From an uncultured Muribaculaceae bacterium (lineage in GTDB: Bacteria > Bacteroidota > Bacteroidia > Bacteroidales > Muribaculaceae), in NCBI GenBank assembly GCA_910586895.1, contig CAJUIW010000015.1:1-47184 (forward strand): 47,184 nucleotides of DNA, given 5' to 3'. The stretch's first letter is position 1. The number at the start of each line of letters is the position of its first letter. Both the position numbers and the translations under genes were made by a program. The notes under the pieces are model-generated. The model was not told the origin of the DNA and did no database searches. It saw only the letters and a list, made by a program, of their open reading frames with translations. Below are positions 26,621-35,272 of this stretch, piece by piece.

Positions 26621-28843
26621 ATGAAAAAGGCTATAGTTCTCTCCTTAATAATAACATCAGCATCGGTATTGGTTGCCGATGCCCAGTATAAAATCAACCC
26701 GATAGGACGAATCAAAATTGCAGACTATCAGCAGGAACAGATGCAGCTGCTGAGCACCATCGGCCCTAAGGCGGTGGCGGAACTCACGGTCCCGGAGTAT
26801 AACGCCATAGTAAGCCTCGCAGAGGGGCATTCAGCGGACGAGATAGAGGCTGAAGGTTACTCGGTGGTTGATGACCTCGGAGATATGGCGATAGTCAAGG
26901 TAAGAATTGACAGCATGGAAACCCTTGCATCCCTCCCCTGCATACGGAGCCTGTCGTTCGGCGGCAAGAAGCAGAAGCGTCTTGCGCAGAGCCACAGACT
27001 GAGCGGCACCGCACTGCTGCACTCCGGCATTGACCTCAGCAATGACGGCATACGCTCGTTCACAGGACGTGGCGTGATAGTGGGAATGATGGACACCGGG
27101 CTTGATCCCAACCATCCCAACTTCGTGGATGCATCCGGAAATACACGCGTGGAGCGGATGTGGCACTTCAGGTCCGACGACGGTACTGCCAAAGAATACA
27201 ATTCGTCGACCATATCGCAATTCACCACTGACGATGAAGAGGAAACCCACGCAACGCATGTGGCCGGCATAATTGGAGGACGCTACTATGGGACATCGAC
27301 CTACACAACGTGCGATCCTGCGACAGGAGCTTCACTGACCACCACTACCGGACAGAATCCATATTACGGCGTGGCCTACGGCGCATCGCTTGCCTTCAGC
27401 GCCGGAGAACTGTATGACGCCAATATCCTTGCCGGCGTCAAACAAATCATTGACTATGCAAAAGCCCAGGGAAAACCTGCAGCCATAAATCTATCGCTCG
27501 GCATGAACTCAGGACCGCATGACGGGACTGACGATTTCTCAGCCGCACTGGACCGCTACGGAGAGGACGCCATAATATGTGTATCAGCGGGCAATGAGGG
27601 GGATATGAACATGTCTATCGAAAAAAACTTCACCGCTACAGAGAAGGAATTCAAGACAGTAGTTTACTACGACAACCGGTATACCAGTAATATTGACGGC
27701 TACATCGATGTGTGGGCGTCAGACGGCACGCCACTCACCGTGACCCTGTCAGGCGTGAAGAGCAACGGTGCAATGACACAAATCATCCAGAGCACACGTG
27801 CCGGTCAGGATATCCCGGCCTCAAGCTCGCATACATGCATAAGATCTGGCAAAATCAACCTGACATCAGGCGTTGACGCCAACAATGGCCGCTATAATGT
27901 ACTGATCGACTGCACCACGCTCGCAATGGCATCGGGCTACCGACTTGCCCTGACAGTGAGCGGCGCCGACGGACAGAGCGTGAACACCTACTTCGATGGT
28001 TACGCCGAATTCACTGACAGCTATAGCAATAACAGCACGAAGTTGGCGGGATTCACCAAAGGAACCCCCGACGGATCTATCAACGGCATGGCCTGCGGCA
28101 AGAATGTTGTATCCGTAGGAGCTTACACATCTTCGGCCTACTTCCCCTCCCTCAGCAGGGATGCTTACAGCTTCGGCGAAACATCGGCCGAAATCACATC
28201 TTTCAGCAGCTACGGCAAAGCTTTCGACGGACGTCAGCTTCCGGAGATAGCAGCACCTGGTTCGGCAATAATATCATCGTTCAGCCGCCGGTATGTGGCT
28301 CAGGGCTATGAATATGAGACGGCTGACGACATGGTAGCCTCGGCAAATGTAAACGGCACGACCGAATACTGGGGCCCGATGCAGGGCACATCAATGTCGG
28401 CGCCCTACGTGACCGGTTCCGTAGCCCTGATGCTCGAAGCTGATCCCACACTTGATGTGGCCGATGTGCACCGCATTCTTGCAGCTACAGCCGTCACTGA
28501 CTCACACACCGCTTCGGCACCCGAACGCTTCGGAGCAGGCAAACTCAATGTAGAAGCCGCTGTACGCGAGGTGCTCCGCTCCAAGGCATCGATAAGCGGA
28601 GTATTCGATGACGATACTCAGCGCATTACCGTATCTTCTTGTCAGGGCAGTGTTTCTGTGTCAGTAGCCGGTGCGACCCACATCAGCCTTACGCTCCACG
28701 ACATATCCGGCGTAGAAGCGGGCCATACCGAATCGGCCTCCTCAGAAGCCATACTCTCCACATCTTCGCTGCAGCCGGGGGTATATATCCTCACCATCAA
28801 GAGCGATGCCGGACGGTTCAGCCGCAAAGTCATGGTAAAATAA
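26621..28843 (+). CDS. Third secreted S8 subtilisin-like protease
   Basis: A 740-aa protease with signal peptide MKKAIVLSLIITSASVLVADA. The triad is Asp158 in VGMMDTGLDPNH, His210 in ETHATHVAG and Ser591 in GTSMSAPYVTGS. The tail ends RFSRKVMVK, again a T9SS-like sorting domain, but it is divergent from the other two and not part of the outer repeat. It is transcribed from its own promoter outside the switch, so it should be made in either orientation. It is a paralogue of the two operon proteases; peptide supply is the likely role. Confidence 0.93.
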   Translation: MKKAIVLSLIITSASVLVADAQYKINPIGRIKIADYQQEQMQLLSTIGPKAVAELTVPEYNAIVSLAEGHSADEIEAEGYSVVDDLGDMAIVKVRIDSMETLASLPCIRSLSFGGKKQKRLAQSHRLSGTALLHSGIDLSNDGIRSFTGRGVIVGMMDTGLDPNHPNFVDASGNTRVERMWHFRSDDGTAKEYNSSTISQFTTDDEEETHATHVAGIIGGRYYGTSTYTTCDPATGASLTTTTGQNPYYGVAYGASLAFSAGELYDANILAGVKQIIDYAKAQGKPAAINLSLGMNSGPHDGTDDFSAALDRYGEDAIICVSAGNEGDMNMSIEKNFTATEKEFKTVVYYDNRYTSNIDGYIDVWASDGTPLTVTLSGVKSNGAMTQIIQSTRAGQDIPASSSHTCIRSGKINLTSGVDANNGRYNVLIDCTTLAMASGYRLALTVSGADGQSVNTYFDGYAEFTDSYSNNSTKLAGFTKGTPDGSINGMACGKNVVSVGAYTSSAYFPSLSRDAYSFGETSAEITSFSSYGKAFDGRQLPEIAAPGSAIISSFSRRYVAQGYEYETADDMVASANVNGTTEYWGPMQGTSMSAPYVTGSVALMLEADPTLDVADVHRILAATAVTDSHTASAPERFGAGKLNVEAAVREVLRSKASISGVFDDDTQRITVSSCQGSVSVSVAGATHISLTLHDISGVEAGHTESASSEAILSTSSLQPGVYILTIKSDAGRFSRKVMVK

Positions 28844-28874
28844 CCGCACCTTACAAACCTATTCATAGAGATTG

Positions 28875-28907
28875 CTCCGGTCCGATATAGACCGGAGTAA
28901 CTTTTTT
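28875..28907 (+). terminator. Terminator after the third protease
   Basis: CTCCGGTC (28875-28882) pairs with GACCGGAG (28890-28897), then TAACTTTTTT. Confidence 0.9.
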
Positions 28908-28959
28908 ATGGATATTTATTACGATTTTTCAGCACAAACGAGCAAAATTTGTGTAGTTA

Positions 28960-28992
28960 TTTGCAAAATCAGCAATTTGCCAATAAATTTGC
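28960..28992 (+). promoter_or_regulatory. Promoter of the ilv operon
   Basis: TTTG (28960-28963), a 20-nt spacer, TAAATTTGC (28984-28992). The start would be near 28999, leaving a leader of about 58 nt that holds a hairpin and a small ORF. Confidence 0.8.
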
Positions 28993-29010
28993 AACAATAA
29001 GTCCAATAAA

Positions 29011-29054
29011 GCCTTCCCGCCATGAGAACATCGACAAGCAGGAAGGCGTTGTTT
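29011..29054 (+). promoter_or_regulatory. Hairpin leader of the ilv operon (possible attenuator)
   Basis: GCCTTCC (29011-29017) pairs with GGAAGGC (29041-29047), followed by GTTGTTTT. It looks like a terminator placed between promoter and ilvD. The loop holds the ATG of a short ORF. Control by premature termination or start-site masking is inferred. Confidence 0.55.
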
Positions 29055-29057
29055 TAA
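29022..29057 (+). CDS. Putative 11-aa leader peptide
   Basis: The ORF reads MRTSTSRKALF and stops with TAA, sharing its last base with the ilvD ATG (TAATG at 29055-29059). It begins in the loop of the leader hairpin. It has one Leu and no run of Ile, Leu or Val codons, so it is not a classical BCAA attenuator peptide; coupling of ilvD translation is an alternative. Confidence 0.4.
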   Translation: MRTSTSRKALF

Positions 29058-30913
29058 TGACAAAAAAAGCATCCGATATGAACCAGCCATCACACCCCTA
29101 CCGAAGCGCCCAGAGCACCGAAGGCCGCCGCATGGCGGGAGCCCGTGCCCTATGGCGTGCCAACGGCATGAAGCCTGAACAGATGGGGAAACCGATCATA
29201 GCCATAGCCAACTCTTTCACCCAGTTCGTACCGGGTCATACACATCTGCACCGCATAGGTCAGCTTGTGAAGGAGGAGATTGAAAAGCTCGGATGCTTCG
29301 CGGCAGAATTCAACACCATAGCAATTGACGATGGCATTGCTATGGGACATGACGGAATGCTCTATTCGCTCCCCTCGCGCGACCTTATAGCGGACTCCGT
29401 AGAGTATATGGTAAACGCCCACAAGGCTGATGCGCTGGTGTGCATCTCCAACTGCGACAAAGTGACACCCGGAATGCTGCTTGCAGCCATGCGCCTCAAC
29501 ATTCCCACTATTTTTGTAAGCGGCGGACCGATGGAGGCCGGACGCGTGGGCGACAAGGCGGTTGACCTTGTTGACATAATGGTTGAAAGCGCTGATGAAT
29601 CGGTGAGCTATACCCGCGTTGAGCAGCTCGAACTCCACGGCTGCCCCACATGCGGATCATGCTCCGGCATGTTCACAGCCAACTCCATGAACTCGCTCAA
29701 CGAAGCCATAGGGCTGGCTCTGCCGGGCAACGGCACTGTAGTGGCCACCCACGTGAACCGACTTGAACTGTTCCGCCGTGCTGCCCGGATGATAGTTGAC
29801 AACACCCTCAGCTATTACCGCGACGGCAATGAAGCCGTACTCCCCCGCAGCATAGCCTCTCGCGCCGCCATCCTCAACGCCATGACTCTCGACATAGCGA
29901 TGGGAGGCTCCACCAACACCGTGCTTCATCTGCTGGCCATAGCCCATGAAGCGGGAGCCGACTTCACGATGGAGGATATCGACCGTCTGTCACGACGCAC
30001 TCCGGTGCTTTGCAAGGTAGCTCCCAACTCACGCTATCACATAGAGGATGTGAACCGTGCCGGAGGCATCCTTACCATCATGAAGCAACTGGCTGACGGC
30101 GGACTGCTTGACACTACGGTGCGCCGCGTTGACGGTCTGACCCTCGGCGAAGCTATTGACCGCTGGGCTATAGGTGGCGGCAGCTACACCGACATGGCCG
30201 ACGAATTATGGCGCAGCGCACCCGGGCATAAGCGCACCACTGAGGCCGGCTCGCAGATGAGCTACTATTCATCGCTTGACACTGACCGTGCCGCCGGATG
30301 CATCCGCGACATGGAGCACGCTTATGTGCCCGACGGCGGCATAGCTGTGCTGCGTGGCAATATAGCGTCGGACGGATGTGTGGTAAAAACCGCCGGCGTA
30401 GACGAGTCGATATTCCGCTTCAGCGGACCCGCCCGTGTGTTCCGTTCGCAGGAGGAGGCTGTCGACGGTATTCTTGGCGGTGTGGTGCGCAGCGGCGATG
30501 TGGCTGTCATAGTCTACGAAGGCCCCAAAGGTGGTCCCGGCATGCAGGAGATGCTTTATCCCACCAGCTACCTCAAAAGCCGTCATCTGGGCAAGGAATG
30601 CGCGCTGATTACCGACGGACGCTTCTCAGGAGGCACATCCGGCCTGTCGATAGGTCATATATCGCCCGAGGCTGCGGCAGGAGGCAACATAGCCCTTGTA
30701 CGTGATGGCGACATCATAGAGATAGATATCCCTGCCCGCTCCATCAACGTTCGGCTTAGCGATGAGGAGCTCAGCGCTCGCAGAGCCGAGGAGCTTGCCC
30801 GCGGCAAGGATGCTTTCACCCCGCAGGGACGTGACCGCACGGTATCGAAAGCTCTCAGGGCATACGCCTCACTGGTCAGCTCGGCTGACAAGGGTGGAGT
30901 AAGAATAATCTGA
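29057..30913 (+). CDS. ilvD: Dihydroxy-acid dehydratase
   Basis: The Fe-S enzyme that dehydrates dihydroxy-isovalerate and dihydroxy-methylvalerate, the third common step of valine, leucine and isoleucine synthesis. About 618 aa, the usual size. Cluster and active-site motifs: ISNCDKVTPGMLLAAMRLNI, CPTCGSCSGMFTANSMNS, TDGRFSGGTSGLSIGHISPE. The start at 29057 (MTKKASDMNQPSHPYRS) is chosen because the longer frame from 28949 would run across the promoter and hairpin. It is the first gene of the ilvD-ilvB-ilvN-thioesterase-ilvC operon. Confidence 0.95.
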   Translation: MTKKASDMNQPSHPYRSAQSTEGRRMAGARALWRANGMKPEQMGKPIIAIANSFTQFVPGHTHLHRIGQLVKEEIEKLGCFAAEFNTIAIDDGIAMGHDGMLYSLPSRDLIADSVEYMVNAHKADALVCISNCDKVTPGMLLAAMRLNIPTIFVSGGPMEAGRVGDKAVDLVDIMVESADESVSYTRVEQLELHGCPTCGSCSGMFTANSMNSLNEAIGLALPGNGTVVATHVNRLELFRRAARMIVDNTLSYYRDGNEAVLPRSIASRAAILNAMTLDIAMGGSTNTVLHLLAIAHEAGADFTMEDIDRLSRRTPVLCKVAPNSRYHIEDVNRAGGILTIMKQLADGGLLDTTVRRVDGLTLGEAIDRWAIGGGSYTDMADELWRSAPGHKRTTEAGSQMSYYSSLDTDRAAGCIRDMEHAYVPDGGIAVLRGNIASDGCVVKTAGVDESIFRFSGPARVFRSQEEAVDGILGGVVRSGDVAVIVYEGPKGGPGMQEMLYPTSYLKSRHLGKECALITDGRFSGGTSGLSIGHISPEAAAGGNIALVRDGDIIEIDIPARSINVRLSDEELSARRAEELARGKDAFTPQGRDRTVSKALRAYASLVSSADKGGVRII

Positions 30914-30963
30914 CACACATAGTACAATAATAAATTAAACGGAACACTCCCCGATACAGGAAT

Positions 30964-32685
30964 ATGAATGAAACTATAACAGGAGCAGAAGCATTGATGC
31001 GTGGCCTGGTGGCCGAAGGTGTTGACCGTGTGTTCGGTTATCCCGGAGGATTCATCATCCCCGTATATGACCAGCTGTATCACTACGCCGACAAAATAAC
31101 GCATGTACTTACCCGACATGAACAGGGAGCCATACACGCCGCACAGGGATATGCAAGGGCCTCACACCGCCCGGGAGTGGTTATAGTCACTTCCGGCCCC
31201 GGAGCTACAAACCTTATAACCGGACTGAGCGATGCCATGATGGACAGCACTCCACTCGTGGTCATCACCGGACAGGCACCCAGCTCCATGCTCGGTACCG
31301 ATGCTTTTCAGGAGACTGACGTGATAGGCATAACACAGCCTATCACGAAATGGTCATGCCAGGTGAGAGATGCTGACAATGTGGCACCGGTACTTGCCCG
31401 GGCATTCCATATCGCCACTACGGGACGTCCCGGTCCGGTGGTGATCGACCTCACCAAGGATGCCCAGACAGGACTGACAGATTTCGCCTACGAAAAATGC
31501 CGCTTCATACGCTCCTACAGCCCGGTTCCTGATATCAACCGTGCCCATGTGAAGCGAGTGGCCGACATGATAAACGCCTCACGCCGGCCGATGATTCTTG
31601 CAGGACAGGGCGTAACCATATCGGGAGCGGAAGATGAACTGCGCCAATTGGCGGAGAAAGCGCAGATACCTGTGGCATTCACCCTGCTCGGACTGTCGGG
31701 ACTTCCTACAGGCCACCCGCTCAACAAAGGGCTGCTCGGCATGCACGGTAACCTCGGTCCAAACATAAACACCAACCAGGCCGACCTTATAATAGCCGTA
31801 GGAATGCGGTTTGACGACCGCGTGACAGGCGATGTAGACAGCTATGCCCGTCAGGCCCAGATAGTGCATATCGACATTGACGAATCGGAATTCAACAAGA
31901 ACATCCGGGTCAACGCCATGATTCACGGCGATGCCGCCGCTGTGCTGCGTGAACTTCTCCCCTTGGTCAACGATGCCACGCATCAGGAATGGGTAGATTC
32001 ATTTGACCGCCACTATGAAGTGGAGAAAGAGCGAATCATCAATCAGGCAGCCTATCCTACCGACCCTGACCAGCCCATGCGCATGGGCGAAATGGCACGC
32101 AAGGTGAGCGAACAGGCCGGACCGTGTCCCATACTTGTCACCGATGTAGGTCAGAATCAGCTTCTGTCGGCCCGCTACTTCCGCTACTCCGCCCCTCGCT
32201 CGATAATCACATCCGGTGGACTCGGCACAATGGGCTTCGGACTTCCTGCCGCCATAGGAGCCAAGATGGGCGCACCGGAACGCACCGTATGCCTTTTCTG
32301 CGGCGACGGCGGCATACAGATGACCATTCAGGAACTCGGCACCATCATGCAGTACGGCACAGCGGTCAAAATAATAATCCTCAACAACAACTTCCTCGGC
32401 AATGTACGCCAATGGCAGGACCTCTTCTTCGACAAGCGGTTCTCCCAGACTCCGATGCTCAACCCTGACTTCGTAGCGATAGCACATGCCTACAACATCA
32501 CGGCTGAGAATGTTGAATACCGCCGCGATGCCGACGCCGCCATACGGCGCATGATGGAACATGACGGCCCGTATCTGCTCAACGTGAACATTCGGGAGGA
32601 GGATATGGTTATGCCAATGACACCTGCAGGCGACAATGTCGACCACATAATGCTTAACCCCGGCGAATGGTACACAAACGAATAA
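30964..32685 (+). CDS. ilvB: Acetolactate synthase, large subunit
   Basis: The ThDP-dependent catalytic subunit that condenses pyruvate with pyruvate or 2-oxobutyrate. 573 aa. Motifs: VFGYPGGFIIPVYDQLYHY, the catalytic glutamate in THVLTRHEQGAIHAAQGYA, and the ThDP/Mg site GDGGIQMTIQELGTIMQ...NNNFLGNVRQWQDLFF. It lies 50 bp after ilvD and is followed by its regulatory subunit. The AHAS-type features (Gln in GDGGIQM, RQWQ) favour anabolic acetolactate synthase over a catabolic one. Confidence 0.95.
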   Translation: MNETITGAEALMRGLVAEGVDRVFGYPGGFIIPVYDQLYHYADKITHVLTRHEQGAIHAAQGYARASHRPGVVIVTSGPGATNLITGLSDAMMDSTPLVVITGQAPSSMLGTDAFQETDVIGITQPITKWSCQVRDADNVAPVLARAFHIATTGRPGPVVIDLTKDAQTGLTDFAYEKCRFIRSYSPVPDINRAHVKRVADMINASRRPMILAGQGVTISGAEDELRQLAEKAQIPVAFTLLGLSGLPTGHPLNKGLLGMHGNLGPNINTNQADLIIAVGMRFDDRVTGDVDSYARQAQIVHIDIDESEFNKNIRVNAMIHGDAAAVLRELLPLVNDATHQEWVDSFDRHYEVEKERIINQAAYPTDPDQPMRMGEMARKVSEQAGPCPILVTDVGQNQLLSARYFRYSAPRSIITSGGLGTMGFGLPAAIGAKMGAPERTVCLFCGDGGIQMTIQELGTIMQYGTAVKIIILNNNFLGNVRQWQDLFFDKRFSQTPMLNPDFVAIAHAYNITAENVEYRRDADAAIRRMMEHDGPYLLNVNIREEDMVMPMTPAGDNVDHIMLNPGEWYTNE

Positions 32686-32704
32686 TCAACCTCATCCTGA
32701 CATC

Positions 32705-33259
32705 ATGACCGACACCTCGACCAATACACTTTACACTATAGTGATTTACTCGGAACATCACGTGGGACTGCTCAACCAGCTCTCAATTATATTCACACGC
32801 CGCTGCCTCAACATAGAGAGCATCAGCGCGAGCCTGTCGTCACGTCCGGATGTCCATAAAATCACCATCACCTGCCGCTCCAACAGCGAGATGATGGACA
32901 AGGTCATCAAGCAGATTGAGAAGCGTATCGATGTCATAAAGGCATTTCTCTACACGGACGATGACCTGGTGTATCAGGAGGTGGCCCTATACAAGGTATC
33001 GACCGACAAACTGATGGCCGAGCGTAACCATGAAGATATAATACGCCGCCATGGAGCCCGGATACTGCAACTCACACCTGAGTATACCGTTCTTGAAAAG
33101 ACAGGCCACAGCCATGAGACGCTGTCGCTCTTCGAGGAGCTGAAACCTTACGGCATCAAGCAGTTTACCCGCAGCGGACGCGTAGCCATAACCAAAAGCC
33201 CTGTGGAGCACGTAGACCTATTCCTGCGTTCACGTGAGGCACAGAGAGAAAACATATAA
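32705..33259 (+). CDS. ilvN: Acetolactate synthase, small regulatory subunit
   Basis: A 184-aa protein with an N-terminal ACT domain (about residues 8-80: YTIVIYSEHHVGLLNQLSII, RRCLNIESISASLSS) and a C-terminal ALS small-subunit domain. It binds IlvB and normally gives valine feedback inhibition. It starts 19 bp after ilvB. The length matches the two-domain form (IlvH-like) and not the short single-ACT IlvM type. Confidence 0.93.
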   Translation: MTDTSTNTLYTIVIYSEHHVGLLNQLSIIFTRRCLNIESISASLSSRPDVHKITITCRSNSEMMDKVIKQIEKRIDVIKAFLYTDDDLVYQEVALYKVSTDKLMAERNHEDIIRRHGARILQLTPEYTVLEKTGHSHETLSLFEELKPYGIKQFTRSGRVAITKSPVEHVDLFLRSREAQRENI

Positions 33260-33271
33260 ATTATCATTGTC

Positions 33272-34015
33272 ATGACACAGATTCCTAACATTCATTCGCA
33301 CAGGTTCTGTCTGTCAGCCGCCCAATGTGACGCACAGATGGGACTGTCACCCGCCATGCTCACACAGCAGATCATAGAGGTGGCCACAGAGCATGCCGAC
33401 CTTCTTGGCGTAGGATTCAAACGTCTGGAACAAGGAGGCACCCTGTGGGTGCTGTCACGCATAGCCTTTGAGATGAACCGTTATCCCGGTGTGCTCGAAC
33501 CATACATCATGAGCACATGGATAGAGGATTTCAACCGTCACTTCTCACAGCGCAACTTCGACATCATCACTCCCGAGGGTGAGGTGCTCGGATACGCACG
33601 TACAATATGGGTGGCAATCGACATAAACACCCGAAAGCCGGCTGACCTGAGCGGCATATCATCCATAGCATCAACCGTTGTTGACCGCCCGTGCCCCATA
33701 GCGCCACCCGGCAAGATACGTCCGGCCACTGAACCGGAAATCATCAACGAGTACACATTCCAGGTAAGCGACATCGATCTGAACCGTCATGTCAACTCAG
33801 CCCGCTATGTAGAGCTTGTGCTCAACCAGATGGACCTCGACACATTCGATGCCTACCGTCTGGGACGCTTCGAAATAATATATCACCACGAGTCATACTA
33901 CAACGACTGCGCCTGTGTGGCCTCCGGTATGGTGAAGGATGCTCTGGTGACGAGCATATCGGTGGACGGCACAGTCCACTGTCTTGCCCGCTCAATAATG
34001 AAACCCAAAAACTGA
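33272..34015 (+). CDS. Acyl-ACP thioesterase
   Basis: A 247-aa double-hotdog protein of the acyl-ACP thioesterase family (PF01643 type). It releases free fatty acids from acyl-carrier protein. The first half contains WVLSRIAFEMNRYP and ends with TIWVAIDINTRKPADL; the second half has the family's N-x-H site in DIDLNRHVNSARYVELVLNQ. It lies between ilvN and ilvC with gaps of 12 and 5 bp, so it is part of the same transcript. Branched-chain acids come from the BCAA pathway, so a link to branched fatty-acid supply is plausible but not shown. Confidence 0.88.
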   Translation: MTQIPNIHSHRFCLSAAQCDAQMGLSPAMLTQQIIEVATEHADLLGVGFKRLEQGGTLWVLSRIAFEMNRYPGVLEPYIMSTWIEDFNRHFSQRNFDIITPEGEVLGYARTIWVAIDINTRKPADLSGISSIASTVVDRPCPIAPPGKIRPATEPEIINEYTFQVSDIDLNRHVNSARYVELVLNQMDLDTFDAYRLGRFEIIYHHESYYNDCACVASGMVKDALVTSISVDGTVHCLARSIMKPKN

Positions 34016-34020
34016 TATAA

Positions 34021-35064
34021 ATGGCAAAATTGAATTTTGGCGGCGTTATGGAAAACGTTGTCACCCGTGAAGAATTTCCTCTTGAAAAAGCACGTGAAGT
34101 ACTCAAGGGGGAGAAGATAGCAGTGCTCGGTTATGGTGTGCAGGGACCCGGACAGAGCCTCAACCTCAAGGATAACGGATTTGATGTGATTGTAGGACAG
34201 CGCCCCGGCAAGACCTACGACAAGGCTGTGGAACAGGGCTGGAAACCCGGCGAGACTCTTTTCAGCATCGAAGAGGCTTGTCAGCGTGCAACAATCATCA
34301 TGTGCCTTCTGAGCGATGCCGCTGTCATTGAACAGTGGCCTGTGATAAAGAAGCATCTCAGCGCCGGCAAGGCCCTCTATTTCTCACACGGATTTGCCAT
34401 AACATGGCCTGACCGCACCGGTGTGGTACCCCCGGCAGATGTCGATGTCATAATGGTGGCACCAAAAGGCTCAGGCGCATCGCTGCGCTCCATGTTCCTT
34501 GAAGGTCGCGGCGTGAATTCAAGCTATGCCGTGGAGCAGGATGCCACCGGTCGTGCACTTGACCGTACCCTTGCACTGGGCATAGGCATAGGCTCGGGCT
34601 ATCTGTTTGAAACCACCTTCCGCCGTGAGGCTGTATCGGACCTCACCGGCGAACGTGGTGCCCTGATGGGAGCTATCGAAGGGCTGTTCCAAGCTCAGTA
34701 CGAAGTGCTGCGTGAGAACGGCCATACCCCCTCCGAAGCATTCAACGAAACAGTCGAGGAGCTCACCCAGAGCCTGATGCCTCTCTTTGCAGCCAAAGGT
34801 ATGGACTGGATGTATGCCAACTGCTCAACAACCGCACAGCGCGGTGCGCTTGACTGGAAAGATCAGTTCCATGACGCCATCAAGCCTGTGATGCAGAAGC
34901 TCTACAAAGCTGTAGAGAGCGGCGAGGAGGCTCAGAAGAGCATTGACTCCAACTCACAGCCCGGCTATCGCGAACAGCTCAACGAGGAGCTGCGCCAGAT
35001 GCGTGAGAGCGAGCTGTGGCGTGCTGCCGAAACCGTACGCCGTCTGCGTCCGGAGAACGACTGA
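34021..35064 (+). CDS. ilvC: Ketol-acid reductoisomerase, class I
   Basis: The NADPH- and Mg-dependent enzyme of the second common step of BCAA synthesis. 347 aa, the short class I length. The Rossmann motif is IAVLGYGVQGPGQSLNLKDNG (where the canonical AxAxN segment reads GPGQSLN). The knotted C-terminal domain contains LTGERGALMGAIEGLFQAQY, and CSTTAQRGALDW follows. It closes the operon, followed by a terminator. Confidence 0.95.
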   Translation: MAKLNFGGVMENVVTREEFPLEKAREVLKGEKIAVLGYGVQGPGQSLNLKDNGFDVIVGQRPGKTYDKAVEQGWKPGETLFSIEEACQRATIIMCLLSDAAVIEQWPVIKKHLSAGKALYFSHGFAITWPDRTGVVPPADVDVIMVAPKGSGASLRSMFLEGRGVNSSYAVEQDATGRALDRTLALGIGIGSGYLFETTFRREAVSDLTGERGALMGAIEGLFQAQYEVLRENGHTPSEAFNETVEELTQSLMPLFAAKGMDWMYANCSTTAQRGALDWKDQFHDAIKPVMQKLYKAVESGEEAQKSIDSNSQPGYREQLNEELRQMRESELWRAAETVRRLRPEND

Positions 35065-35093
35065 TTCAAGCCGAAGCCAGACACATAGAACAG

Positions 35094-35140
35094 ACAGGTC
35101 TGTCAATCCGTAGACTTACGGGCGACGGACCTGTTTCTTA
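35094..35140 (+). terminator. Terminator of the ilv operon
   Basis: ACAGGTC (35094-35100) pairs with GACCTGT (35128-35134), with an inner stem CCGT/ACGG, then TTTCTTA. Confidence 0.75.
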
Positions 35141-35228
35141 TATCGCTACACTTTTGAGCTAAAGTGCTTTTGTGCCGCTTTTTTATACAAACAAAATTGC
35201 ATATATTCATTGATTGAAATAATTCTTG

Positions 35229-35237
35229 TATATTTGC
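35229..35237 (+). promoter_or_regulatory. -7 box of the porin operon
   Basis: TATATTTGC is an exact TAnnTTTG match 36 nt before the porin ATG. Only ATTG-like sequences are seen near -33. Confidence 0.6.
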
Positions 35238-35272
35238 ATCCGCAAAACCAATTCACATCACATTATATCACC

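Noticed and set aside
29150..29638. Long reverse-strand ORFs within ilvD, ilvB, tkt and yggS
   Set aside because: They lie opposite strongly conserved enzymes and show no known motif; they are shadows of the codon bias of the real genes.
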